From Gammaproteobacteria bacterium (lineage in GTDB: Bacteria; Pseudomonadota; Gammaproteobacteria; Pseudomonadales; Azotimanducaceae), in contig JAPPGA010000058.1 of the NCBI GenBank assembly GCA_028821515.1, forward strand, positions 84,354 through 148,353: a DNA stretch of 64,000 nucleotides. Direction: 5' to 3'. Shown piece after piece: positions 35,354-43,637 of this stretch (the first letter of the stretch is position 1; the number at the start of each line of letters is the position of its first letter). Both the position numbers and the translations under genes were made by a program. Below the pieces are notes generated by a model that worked only from the letters and a program-made list of their open reading frames with translations, searched no databases and was not told the DNA's origin.

Positions 35354-36463
35354 TCAGCGCAGCAGCCAGGAACCGAAACGCTCGTTCATGTCGTCTCCAT
35401 TGTCCGCCCACCACACCCAGTCGCTGCGTAGGGCCAGCTTCGTATTCTCCGGCGCGTTCGGCATGTGGCTTTCCATTGGCACGCCCGTGGAAAGGTGGTG
35501 GGAGACCAGCCCCTCCGCGGAACGGCGCGACGGGCTGTAGGCGATATAGCGGCTGACCCCGGCCATCGAACTGGGCCGTGAGGCGAAAGCGATGAGCCGA
35601 CGTGCCGCAGACAGGTTGGGGGACCCGGCCAGGATGGCGAGGTTGCTGATCTCGAGAACCTGCCCGTGCCAGACGATGGTGAACGGCTGATTCTCAAGCA
35701 CCTGGGCGTTGAAGATCCTGCCGTTGTAGGCGGTGGTCATGACCACTTCGCCATCGGCGAGCATTTGCGGCGGTTGCGCGCCCGCATCCCACCACACTAA
35801 TTGATCCTTGATGGTGTCGAGCTTCCGGAAGGCCCGGTCGATGCCTTCCCGGGTATCGAGTACGGCGTAGACCTCCGAGGCCGGGACGCCGTCCGCCATG
35901 AGCGCGAACTCGAGATTGGCCACCGGCACGCGGCGCATGCCGCGCCTTCCGGGGAACCGCTCCAGATCGAAAAAATCCTGGATGGTGCGCGGAACCACGC
36001 CCGTTGTCCGTTCATGGTTGTAGGCAACGACGGTGGAGAAAAACAGCATGGCAATGCCGCACTCGCTGATCAGGTCGGGATAGAAGTCGTCCTCCGGGGC
36101 CGAACCGTCTGCCCCTTGCGCCAGCAGCGAGGGGTCCAGGATCTCGAAGAGTCCTTCGTCGCAACCCCGCACCAGGTCGGGAAACTGGATGTCGACGATG
36201 TCCCAGTAAACACGGCCCGCCTCTACCTGGGAGCGTACCTGCGAAAGGCCGCCGTTGTAGTCATCCAGGAGGACCTCGATCCCGGTTTCTGCAGCGAAGG
36301 GTTTGAGGTAGGCCTCCTCGCACGCATCGGCGTACGATCCGCCCCACGAAACCACCGTCACGGATTCTGCCGTCGAATAGGCAGATCCGAATCCGACCAG
36401 CGCGGCCAACAGCAGGCGCGTCACTCGATCCATCGGGGTCGCCCGCATGTTCCGGTCTGCCAT
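35354..36463 (-). CDS. Periplasmic ABC solute-binding protein, polyamine (PotD) type
   Basis: 369 aa from the ATG at 36463, which overlaps the scoB stop (TGATG); ATG 36433 would give a tighter signal peptide (VTRLLLAALVGFGSAYSTA). Seen: VTVVSWGGSYADACEEAYLKPF, WDIVDIQFPDLVRGCDEGL, and MTTAYNGRIFNAQ, matching the spermidine/putrescine binding-protein family. No permease or ATPase gene is nearby, so it is an orphan binding protein or uses a transporter encoded elsewhere. Its coupling to a CoA-transferase pair suggests the ligand may be a carboxylate handled by that enzyme. Confidence 0.88.
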   Translation of the reverse strand: MADRNMRATPMDRVTRLLLAALVGFGSAYSTAESVTVVSWGGSYADACEEAYLKPFAAETGIEVLLDDYNGGLSQVRSQVEAGRVYWDIVDIQFPDLVRGCDEGLFEILDPSLLAQGADGSAPEDDFYPDLISECGIAMLFFSTVVAYNHERTTGVVPRTIQDFFDLERFPGRRGMRRVPVANLEFALMADGVPASEVYAVLDTREGIDRAFRKLDTIKDQLVWWDAGAQPPQMLADGEVVMTTAYNGRIFNAQVLENQPFTIVWHGQVLEISNLAILAGSPNLSAARRLIAFASRPSSMAGVSRYIAYSPSRRSAEGLVSHHLSTGVPMESHMPNAPENTKLALRSDWVWWADNGDDMNERFGSWLLR

Positions 36464-37137
36464 CAGGCCCGCAACCGGAATTCGGGGATCGTGCCGGGAA
36501 CCGCCAGTTCCGCTTCGGTGTGTTCCTGCACTTCCTCGGCCGTCCATCCCGGGGCGAGTTCGCGCACCTGAAACCCCTCCGGCGTCACGTCAAACAACCC
36601 CAGGTCCGTCACCACCATGGTCACCACACCCGGCGCCGTGATGGGCAATTGACAGCGGTGCAACAGCTTCGGCTTGCCGTCGCGGGTGTTGTGCACGAGT
36701 GCGATGAACACCCGCTTGGCGCAGGCCGCGAGATCCATCGCGCCGCCGATCCCCCCGCCCTTGCGTTCGGGAAAGCGCCAGTTGGCGAAGTCCCCGTTCT
36801 CGGAGACCTCGTAGGCGCCCATGACCGTGGCATCGATCATGCCGCCGCGAATCAGCGCGAACGAGTCCGCGTGGTGCACGATCGCCATGCCTGGCGCGGC
36901 GGTCACTTTCTGCGCCCCGGCGTTCACCAGGTGCGGAATCTCTTCGCCCTCGGGGGCGAGGGGCCCGTATCCGATGACCCCGTTTTCTGAGTGGTAGATG
37001 ATGTCCCTGGACGGGTCGACGTAGTTCGAACACAACGTCGGAATGCCGACGCCCAGGTTGACGACCCACCCGTCCTGGAATTCCATCGCGATGCGATCGC
37101 ACATGGCTTGGCGCGACAGTCTCGGTTTATCCGCCAT
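36463..37137 (-). CDS. scoB: 3-oxoacid CoA-transferase, subunit B
   Basis: 224 aa. Forms the catalytic half of a succinyl-CoA:3-oxoacid type CoA-transferase with the upstream subunit A, moving CoA onto a 3-oxo acid such as acetoacetate. Seen: VNLGVGIPTLCSNYV and IIYHSENGVIGYGP, where Glu51 in SENG is the catalytic residue, GGMIDATVMGAYEVSENGDFANW, and GGIGGAMDLA. The exact acid is not determined by sequence. It starts 27 bases after subunit A and its stop overlaps the solute-binding-protein start. Confidence 0.92.
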   Translation of the reverse strand: MADKPRLSRQAMCDRIAMEFQDGWVVNLGVGIPTLCSNYVDPSRDIIYHSENGVIGYGPLAPEGEEIPHLVNAGAQKVTAAPGMAIVHHADSFALIRGGMIDATVMGAYEVSENGDFANWRFPERKGGGIGGAMDLAACAKRVFIALVHNTRDGKPKLLHRCQLPITAPGVVTMVVTDLGLFDVTPEGFQVRELAPGWTAEEVQEHTEAELAVPGTIPEFRLRA

Positions 37138-37164
37138 GACGGCTCTCCTCCCTCACGATTTCCC

Positions 37165-37848
37165 CTAGTCGAAGATTCCATCGGGGGGAATCTTCACGAT
37201 GCGGTCGACGTAGACGCCCGGTACGTGGACGCAATCCGGGTCAATCCCCCCGGCATCGACGATCTCATGCTCCACTTCGACGACGGTCACGTCTGCCGCC
37301 ATCGCCATGATCGGATTGAAGTTGCGCTGCGCGAAGCGGAATTGCAAATTGCCGAACGTATCGGCGCGCCAGGCGCGAATGAAGGCGTAGTCCGCGGGCA
37401 AGGCGTACTCCAGCACGTGCATGCGGCCGTTGATCTCGCGGTGCTCCTTGTCTTCGGCCAGCTCGGTTCCGACGCTGGTGGGCGTATAGAACGCGCCGAT
37501 CCCGGCCCCCGCGGCCCGTATGCGCTCGGCCAGCGTCCCCTGCGGCACCAGCTCCGCGTCGATCTCGTCGTTGTTGTACATCCGGACAAACGGCGTCTCC
37601 CGCGACGGATGCGTCGGCGCGGTAAAGGCGCAATACACCTTGCGGACGCGGCCGGCCTCAACCAGGACGGCGATGTCACGGTTGACGCTGTTGGAGATCG
37701 TGGTCAGGTTCGTCGCGCCCTGATCGACCAGCGCCGACATGAGGTTCCTCGGCGTCCCGGGCGTGCCGAATCCCGGGACCATGATCGTCGACCCATCCGG
37801 CACGTCCGCCACCGCCGCCTCGAAACTCGGCAAGACCTTGTTCTTCAT
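37165..37848 (-). CDS. scoA: 3-oxoacid CoA-transferase, subunit A
   Basis: 227 aa from the ATG at 37848 with GGGGGAAA upstream; the open frame begins eight codons earlier. Seen: an N-terminal DGSTIMVPGFGTPGTPRNLMSAL (glycine-rich CoA-binding loop, somewhat diverged from the usual GGFGLCGIP), RAGGxGIGAFYTPTxVGT-like FYTPTSVGTELAEDKE, and an ALPADYAFIRAWRADTFGNLQFR block (shown in part). First gene of a three-gene unit with subunit B and a solute-binding protein. No promoter stands out in the 37849-38069 gap, which holds no other gene. Confidence 0.92.
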   Translation of the reverse strand: MKNKVLPSFEAAVADVPDGSTIMVPGFGTPGTPRNLMSALVDQGATNLTTISNSVNRDIAVLVEAGRVRKVYCAFTAPTHPSRETPFVRMYNNDEIDAELVPQGTLAERIRAAGAGIGAFYTPTSVGTELAEDKEHREINGRMHVLEYALPADYAFIRAWRADTFGNLQFRFAQRNFNPIMAMAADVTVVEVEHEIVDAGGIDPDCVHVPGVYVDRIVKIPPDGIFD

Positions 37849-38069
37849 TTCCCCCGTCCCGCAAACGAGCAAATTCCTGCCCGCAGGGTATCCATTCTAG
37901 CCCGCGTTGGCGGTGGGCTCTCTCCAGGTGTCAACCGAGATGCACCGGCGAGCCACTGGCATCTCCGATCTGATCGTCTCGCCCTACCACCAATCGCACT
38001 ATCATGTCTTGCGTCACGGCCTCGCCGGAGGTCGGCCGCATCCAGGAAAACCAGGTCCAGGAGGTCCGC

Positions 38070-38960
38070 ATGACAGTCCCTGTCGGTCTCAATGTTTGGT
38101 CCCGCTTGATGGAAGACGCCTTCCCTTACCTGGATCAAGTTCTGGCCCCGTTTGACTCCTTGTGGATCCCTGACCACGTGCAAAGCAACCGTCAAAAGGT
38201 CGGCGAAGGTTGGACCTTCATGTCGTTCGCCCTGGGGCGCTACCCAGGCAAGACCGTTGGCCACCAGGTCCTGTGCAACAGTTTTCGCAATCCGGCCCAC
38301 CTGGCGAAGATGATGGCAACCGCCCAGGCGATCTCCGGGGGGCGGGCCGTGTTGGGCATTGGGGCTGGGTGGCGTGAAGAGGAGTACCTCTCTTACGGTT
38401 GGCCATTCCCGAGCGCGAAGGAACGCATCGCGCAACTGGACGAAGCGATAAGAATCTGCCGCTTGATGTGGACGGAATCCCCGGCCAGCTTCGAGGGTCA
38501 GTACTACCAGGTCAGGGATGCCTACTGTGAGCCCGTGCCAGATCCGATGCCGCCGGTAATGGTTGGCGGCTCAGGCGAGAAATACACCCTGCGCGTGGTG
38601 GCTGAACAGGCCGACTGGTGGAACCACGTTTTCGAAGACCTGGAGACCTATCGCCACAAGCAGGAGGTCCTCAAATCCCACTGTCGTGCGGTTGGCCGTG
38701 ACTACGATGAGATCAGGCAAGTCATCTGCCGAGTCGTCCTCATTGCCGAAAACGAAAAGGAACTCAACCACCTGAGAGCCGACTCCGACGTCAGGTCCGG
38801 CGCGAATAGCCTGGCCGGAACGCCGGAGCAGGTTACGGAAACCCTGCTCGAAGAGATCGAACAGGGCGCGGACATGTTCGTGGTCAACTTCTCCGATGCC
38901 CCACGGGTGGAAGGGACTCGGCTATTTGCAGCAGAGGTGATTCCCCACTTGGAGCATTAG
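38070..38960 (+). CDS. Luciferase-like monooxygenase (LLM class, F420 or flavin dependent)
   Basis: 296 aa from the ATG at 38070, preceded by GGAGG; an earlier ATG at 38004 lacks a ribosome site. Seen: TIM-barrel bacterial luciferase pattern with FDSLWIPDHV, RNPAHLAKMMATAQAISGGRAVLGIGAGW (in pieces), FPSAKERIAQLDEAIRI, and PPVMVGGSGEKYTLRVVAEQADWWN. The last motifs resemble F420-dependent oxidoreductases annotated in many environmental genomes, but FMN cannot be excluded. A GCCCC-GAAA-GGGGC hairpin without T-run follows at 38996-39009. Confidence 0.9.
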   Translation: MTVPVGLNVWSRLMEDAFPYLDQVLAPFDSLWIPDHVQSNRQKVGEGWTFMSFALGRYPGKTVGHQVLCNSFRNPAHLAKMMATAQAISGGRAVLGIGAGWREEEYLSYGWPFPSAKERIAQLDEAIRICRLMWTESPASFEGQYYQVRDAYCEPVPDPMPPVMVGGSGEKYTLRVVAEQADWWNHVFEDLETYRHKQEVLKSHCRAVGRDYDEIRQVICRVVLIAENEKELNHLRADSDVRSGANSLAGTPEQVTETLLEEIEQGADMFVVNFSDAPRVEGTRLFAAEVIPHLEH

Positions 38961-39057
38961 GTGTCTCACCGCGCGGGCGACGGAGGCGCCGAGCGGCCCC
39001 GAAAGGGGCGAGCCGCCGGATGCGGCGAATAATTCCTGACTCATTGCCCCGGAGATC

Positions 39058-39138
39058 CCGATAGACTCGCGGGAAGAAGTCGAAGAGAATTTGACCGTTG
39101 CGCCGACGCTACGGAGTTCCATGCTCTTGGCGTCCCGC
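39058..39138 (+). repeat. Repeat R2, copy B, just upstream of tRNA-Ser
   Basis: About 80 bases, direct copy of 27109-27183, ending eight bases before the tRNA. The conserved blocks CCGATAGACTC, GAAGTCGAAGAGAAT and GCGTCCCGC are present; the middle is six bases longer than in copy A. TTGACC at 39091-39096 may be the -35 of the tRNA promoter and GCGTCCCGC its GC-rich discriminator region, though no good -10 lies at 17 bases. Confidence 0.6.
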
Positions 39139-39145
39139 ACCGTTC

Positions 39146-39236
39146 GGAGAGGTGCCGGAGTTGGTCGAACGGGCCTGACTCGAAATCAGGTGTGCCCTTG
39201 CGGGCACCCAGGGTTCGAATCCCTGCCTCTCCGCCA
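39146..39236 (+). tRNA. tRNA-Ser(CGA)
   Basis: 91 bases with encoded CCA. Acceptor stem GGAGAGG pairs with CCTCTCC; anticodon stem CCTGA/TCAGG carries loop CTCGAAA, anticodon CGA (reads UCG). The long variable arm has stem GTGCCC/GGGCAC, as in class II tRNAs, and the T arm holds GGTTCGAAT. The 152 bases after it (39237-39388) show no gene, integrase site or terminator. Confidence 0.95.
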
Positions 39237-39388
39237 ATCCGAGCACAAGCGTCAGGAACGTGATCAGCTAGACGGCGATGTGGTTGTGTGGGCGAAGCGC
39301 TCGATCATTAATGGCGGTCCGTCCCCAAGACGTCCGGGTTGAGCCATTGACGTGTGACTGTCGGACCAGCCGGGTGCGGCGCCTCCGA

Positions 39389-40234
39389 TCAGGTGCCCCG
39401 CTCCGGACCCCGTAGCGTCACCCCGCCGTCGACCACCAGCACCTGTCCCGTGATGTAACGCGCCCGCGTGGACGCCAGGAAGCGCACCGCGTGACCGATG
39501 TCCCAGCCGAGTCCTTCCATGCCCAGCACGGACGCCCTCCGTCGTCGTTCTCGGACCTCGTCCGGCATCCCGGACACGCCCCGCACCATCGGCGTGTAGA
39601 CGGGGCCGGGAGCCACGCAGTTGACCCTGATGCCGTCGCTGCCGTGGTCGACTGCCATGGCCCGGGTCAGGCCGATGACGGCGGACTTGGACGTGCTGTA
39701 CGCGGTGAGGCCCCGCGGGCGCAGGGCCGAGATGGAGGAGACATTGACAATCGCGCCTCCGCCGCTCTCTCGCATGGCGGGTATGGCGCACCGGCTAGCG
39801 AGAAACATGCTGTCGACGTTGACGCGCATGACGCGCTGCCAGCGTTCGGGGGTTTCCTCGAGCACGTTGCCGCGGCTGCCAATGCCGACGTTGTTGTCGA
39901 GGACGTCGAGCCTGCCCCAGCGCGTCATCGCCGCGTCGATCATCGCTGCACAACCAGATTCGTCGGTGACATCCGCGGCGAACGTGTGCGCTTCGCCGCC
40001 CCGCTCCTCGATCATGCGCGCGGTACGTTCGGCCAGCGCGGCGTCCAGGTCGACGGCCAGCACGCGGGCGCCGGCATCCGCCAGCAGGATGGCGGCGGCG
40101 CGGCCATTGCCGATGCCGTCGTCCCTGGCGCCGGCGCCCGTGACGATGGCCACCTTGCCAGATAACCCTTCACCGGTGTCCTGGCCGACATCGACCTGCC
40201 GGTCGGGCATGGATGAGATGCAGTCGTCGGTCAT
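39389..40234 (-). CDS. Short-chain dehydrogenase/reductase
   Basis: 281 aa from the ATG at 40234 (40255 and 40210 are alternatives). Classical SDR: VAIVTGAGARDDGIGNGRAAA is the coenzyme glycine motif with a three-residue insertion, VDLDAALAERT holds the acidic residue that favours NAD, NNVGIG stands for NNAG, and YSTSKSAVIGL gives the catalytic Tyr and Lys. The C-terminal ITGQVLVVDGG is typical. Substrate unknown. It is transcribed away from the NCS2 permease gene on the same strand and a 315-base gap. Confidence 0.92.
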   Translation of the reverse strand: MTDDCISSMPDRQVDVGQDTGEGLSGKVAIVTGAGARDDGIGNGRAAAILLADAGARVLAVDLDAALAERTARMIEERGGEAHTFAADVTDESGCAAMIDAAMTRWGRLDVLDNNVGIGSRGNVLEETPERWQRVMRVNVDSMFLASRCAIPAMRESGGGAIVNVSSISALRPRGLTAYSTSKSAVIGLTRAMAVDHGSDGIRVNCVAPGPVYTPMVRGVSGMPDEVRERRRRASVLGMEGLGWDIGHAVRFLASTRARYITGQVLVVDGGVTLRGPERGT

Positions 40235-40549
40235 GCTCGCGCTGCGCGGAGACACGCGCGGGTTCGCCGGACTCTTTCAGATTCGATCCGTCGCACCGTG
40301 AATTTCGCCAAGGTCGTACCCGAATCCTGTTTGGTGCCAGTATCCGGGGGTTTCGACGGTCGGTCAAGGACTCTCTTTAGATGGATATAATACGATTTAT
40401 CAATATGTTAGCTGTAATTGTAGGATTCTGGAGAGCTCCCAAGGAATACTTGTTGGCGGTCTGCCTCTTGGCCAGTAAGCTCACATCACGCAGACACCCG
40501 GTCGGGTTCCAGGCTCGGCAGAAGTGTGGATCGGGTACGTGCCATTCGC
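40235..40549. promoter_or_regulatory. AT-rich intergenic region between SDR and NCS2 permease
   Basis: No gene that I can support. The part at 40380-40440 is much richer in A and T than the surroundings (GATATAATACG, ATTTATCAATATG), a sign of a promoter or of inserted DNA. On the minus strand TTGATA near 40403 and a TATTAT-like hexamer near 40388 could serve the SDR gene. A 121-codon open frame on the plus strand runs into the permease gene and looks like a shadow. Confidence 0.35.
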
Positions 40550-42289
40550 CTAGTGTTCGTCGCGTCCCTGCGGTTCCACCCGAATCGTCACGATCTCCGT
40601 GTCGTGGTACTGCTGGTGGCGCACGGACGTGGCGTAGTGCCGCAGCAACCGTAGGGGCACCTCCGCCTCGTTGGGAATCTCGGTGGCGCCCTCGCTCAGC
40701 ATCGCGAGCTGGTCCTCCAGGTTCATGTCCGAGCCGCCTGCGATGAACTCCAGGTCTGCGGATGGGCCGTCCGCCCTTGCCACCAGCAGGAGTTCCCGTG
40801 TGACGGGTTGGAGGCCTTCGCCAAGGAGGGTGTGTACCGTCTCTTCGGCCACCGCGCGCAGGCGTGCCGTCACGCGTTCGTCGCAATGCACGCGCTCCGA
40901 GAAGTCGCGCAGGAACGCGTCGATCTCGGATAGCGCGTCAGTGGAGAGCGCGGTCCGCAGCCGTCTGGGCCTGGTCGCCGTGAGGTCGAGAAATCCCGAG
41001 AGGGCGATCACGGTGATTCCTCCGGCAGTCATACCCTGGCCGAGGAGTTCACCCCACGGTCCCGTCAGAAGTTCGGGGTACACCATGTCGAACTGGAACG
41101 CGAGACCCACCCAGAACGCGAACCCCACGATCAGGCTCTTGCGGTAGTCCAGCCCGTCATTGGTCAGTATCTTCACGCCGAACACGAACAGGAGCGCCAC
41201 GATCACCGCGAGGTAGGCGCCGGCTACCGGTCCCGGCATGGCGACCACCACCGCCACGAGTTTCGGCAGGAACGCCATTGCCACAAAGAGGATTCCGACA
41301 CAAATTCCGACCGACCGTGCGGCGACTCCGGTCAGTTCGGCGACCGCGATGCTGGCTCCGTAGGTCGTATTGGGAACAGTCCCGCCGAGGCCGGACAGGA
41401 GGTTGCCGAGGCCATCCGCGTTGATCGCGCCCTGGATCGACCGGAAGTCGATGGCCCGGGGCGTGCGCCACGAAGCGCGCTGAATGGCAATGGCGTCGCC
41501 GAGGGTATCCATGGCCCCGACCAGCGTGACGATCAGGAACCCCGGCAGCAGTGCCCAGAACGTGGTGCCGAAGCTCAGGTCCAGGCCCGGGTATCCGGAG
41601 AAATCGGGAAGCCCAATCCACGGGGCTGACGCCACCCGCTCGAGGTCATAGATACCGAAAGCGAGGCCCGTCAGACCCCCCGCGGCGAGGCCGATCGCAG
41701 GCGCCCAGACCCGCCATGCACCGGACAGACGCAGTGCGACGAGCACGATGGCGCCGAGTGTGACGATCGCAGTGACCGGGGCGGCGGCCTCCGGCGCTCC
41801 GGCGGGAACATCCGTGGTTTTCGAAAAGATGATCGGCGCGATGCTCACGGGGATCAGCATGAGCACCGTCCCGGCGACGGTCGGCGTGAACACCCGCCGC
41901 AGCACGGCCATCTTGGCGCCGAGTATGAACTGGACAAGGGAGGACATGACGATGAGCGTGGCGAGCAGCGCGGGTCCCCCCTGGACGAGTGCCGTCACGC
42001 TCATCGGCAGGAACGCTGCGGTGCTGCCCATGACCAGGATGTACCCGGCGCCGAGCCGGCCGATACGCACGGCTTGCACTGTCGTCGCTATGCCACTCAC
42101 GGCCAGGGCACCAAACACGGCCCAATTCAGGTAGGCCTCGCTTTCTCCTGCGATGCTGATGAGGATGGCCGGAGTCAGCACGACGGTGGCAAGCGCGAGC
42201 ACGGCATACTGGAGTCCGAGCCCGATGGTGAGCGGGACGGGAGGACGTTCGTCTGCCTGGTAGCGAATGTCGTGGCTGGTAGGCGGCAT
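40550..42289 (-). CDS. NCS2 (uracil/xanthine) permease with C-terminal GHKL-like domain
   Basis: 579 aa from ATG 42289, whose N-terminus RYQADERPPVPLTIGLGLQY matches the family; ATG 42316 adds nine residues. Residues 20-450 are a nucleobase:cation symporter of the NCS2 fold with about 14 helices, the VMGSTAAFLPM and TVPNTTYGASIAVAELTGVAARSVG segments. The last 130 residues are soluble and read like a worn HATPase/anti-sigma type domain: VTARLRAVAEETVHTLL resembles an N-box helix and the closing RLLRHYATSVRHQQYHDTEIVTI resembles its last helix and strand, but the glycine-rich ATP loops are missing. Likely imports purines or pyrimidines, fitting the purine operon 30 kb away. Confidence 0.85.
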   Translation of the reverse strand: MPPTSHDIRYQADERPPVPLTIGLGLQYAVLALATVVLTPAILISIAGESEAYLNWAVFGALAVSGIATTVQAVRIGRLGAGYILVMGSTAAFLPMSVTALVQGGPALLATLIVMSSLVQFILGAKMAVLRRVFTPTVAGTVLMLIPVSIAPIIFSKTTDVPAGAPEAAAPVTAIVTLGAIVLVALRLSGAWRVWAPAIGLAAGGLTGLAFGIYDLERVASAPWIGLPDFSGYPGLDLSFGTTFWALLPGFLIVTLVGAMDTLGDAIAIQRASWRTPRAIDFRSIQGAINADGLGNLLSGLGGTVPNTTYGASIAVAELTGVAARSVGICVGILFVAMAFLPKLVAVVVAMPGPVAGAYLAVIVALLFVFGVKILTNDGLDYRKSLIVGFAFWVGLAFQFDMVYPELLTGPWGELLGQGMTAGGITVIALSGFLDLTATRPRRLRTALSTDALSEIDAFLRDFSERVHCDERVTARLRAVAEETVHTLLGEGLQPVTRELLLVARADGPSADLEFIAGGSDMNLEDQLAMLSEGATEIPNEAEVPLRLLRHYATSVRHQQYHDTEIVTIRVEPQGRDEH

Positions 42290-42392
42290 TGTGATCCCGT
42301 CAGCGTTGCGGAACATTGAAGTCTAGCGGGTTCTGATCCGGGCCATCCTGACCAGACGGGCGCCTGGTTCTCGGGGGGATTGCCGGCGACGA

Positions 42393-43637
42393 CTATTCCG
42401 GACCCGTCCGAAACCGCCCGGCGAGTTCCTGGCTGATCACCGGACACAATCCGGTCGGCTTGGCCGCGAGGTGACGGCGCACTCGGGCAAGCACATCGTA
42501 CGCGCCATCGCGCAGGAATCCGGGAGTCAGTCGAAGACCTGTTGCGCAGAGACGCCACACCCCGCCGCCGGCTTCCAGCAGCCGCACCACGGCAGACGTC
42601 TTTTCGAACCCCTTGCCCGACGCGTCCACGAGGCGCCAACTGCCGACGTTCTCCACATCGGCGACATCGAGCTGCATCGGTCGAAATACCAGTGCCGCAC
42701 CGGCGCGAGGGGTTTCGGCGAGGGCGAATCGCACCGCGGCGTGGCAGACGCCGCATTCGCCGTCGTAATGCAAGGTCGCCCCGTTCAGGGATCGGCGCGG
42801 GAGCCAGCGGGGGTCGAACAGCAGCAGGTGGAAGAGCAGCATCGGGATGGTCAGGTCGGGAAAGCTCAACAGGAACAGGAACCCGAACTGCACGACGAGC
42901 ATCGCGCTCCACAGCCACACCCGCAGGCTCTTGAAGAGGAACAGCGGTGCGAAGAACAGTTCGACGTAGAGAATGAACACGGTGATGAACGTGGTCACCC
43001 ATTCGGGCAGGGCCAGGAGCAGGTCGCGCAGAAACCAGTGCCGGGCAAGGGGATTCTGCATCACCAGGGCCACCGCATCGCCCGATACCCAGTTGGGCGA
43101 CAGTAGTTTCGTGTAGCCGCTGTAGGAATAGGACAGGCACAGAACGATGACCAGCGCCGCGAATACCGGACGCGGCATGGCCCAGTCACCCGCGGGATCC
43201 GTGCGGCCCCGTGCGGCGAGCGACCCGAACGGCGCGGGCGGCAGACACAGGTGGGCGAACAGCATGAGTCCGACATAGGGCAGCGCGGGGTTGGCGATCA
43301 ACGGGTTGCGCGCGAAGAGGCTAATCAGCACCAGGAGCATCCAGGCGGCGCTGAGCCTGTCGAATCGCCCAGCGGCGAACGCGACTGCGGCAAAGGCCCC
43401 GGACAGGGTGATCAGCACCACGGTCAGTGGGGTGTCGCTTAGCCGAAACAGGCTTGGCGCGATCGCGAGGAGCGGACTGTGCCCGCCTTCGGGCAGCATC
43501 CCCGATGCAGAGAAGAGTTCGGCGGCATACAGGCTGAGGTATCCGAAGTGGACGGCGAGGTAAGCGCCGAACAGGATGCGGAACAGGCTGTACTGTCCGC
43601 CGGTGTAGCCAGGTACGGGGGTGATCGCGCGCATCAT
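42393..43637 (-). CDS. HTTM membrane protein fused to DCC1-type thiol domain
   Basis: 414 aa. Residues 1 to about 280 hold several membrane helices in the HTTM (vitamin K-dependent gamma-carboxylase-like) pattern with SLFRILFGAYLAVHFGYL and SYSGYTKLLSPNW. The C-terminal part is a DCC1-like domain with LHYDGECGVCHAAVRFAL, whose CxxC could be a thiol-disulfide site, and RPMQLDVADVENVGSWRLVDASGKGF. Bacterial HTTM proteins of this kind are not known to carboxylate protein and no substrate can be named. Last gene of a coupled trio; its ATG overlaps the previous stop (ATGA). Confidence 0.85.
   Translation of the reverse strand: MMRAITPVPGYTGGQYSLFRILFGAYLAVHFGYLSLYAAELFSASGMLPEGGHSPLLAIAPSLFRLSDTPLTVVLITLSGAFAAVAFAAGRFDRLSAAWMLLVLISLFARNPLIANPALPYVGLMLFAHLCLPPAPFGSLAARGRTDPAGDWAMPRPVFAALVIVLCLSYSYSGYTKLLSPNWVSGDAVALVMQNPLARHWFLRDLLLALPEWVTTFITVFILYVELFFAPLFLFKSLRVWLWSAMLVVQFGFLFLLSFPDLTIPMLLFHLLLFDPRWLPRRSLNGATLHYDGECGVCHAAVRFALAETPRAGAALVFRPMQLDVADVENVGSWRLVDASGKGFEKTSAVVRLLEAGGGVWRLCATGLRLTPGFLRDGAYDVLARVRRHLAAKPTGLCPVISQELAGRFRTGPE

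Noticed and set aside
39146..39388. Phage or island attachment site at the tRNA-Ser 3' end
   Set aside because: No integrase gene and no repeat of the tRNA 3' end seen in the window; the R2 repeat lies before, not in, the tRNA.
40381..40746. Plus-strand 121-codon frame starting in the AT-rich patch
   Set aside because: Overlaps the NCS2 permease gene for most of its length and becomes Arg/Pro/Ser-rich there; no ribosome site.
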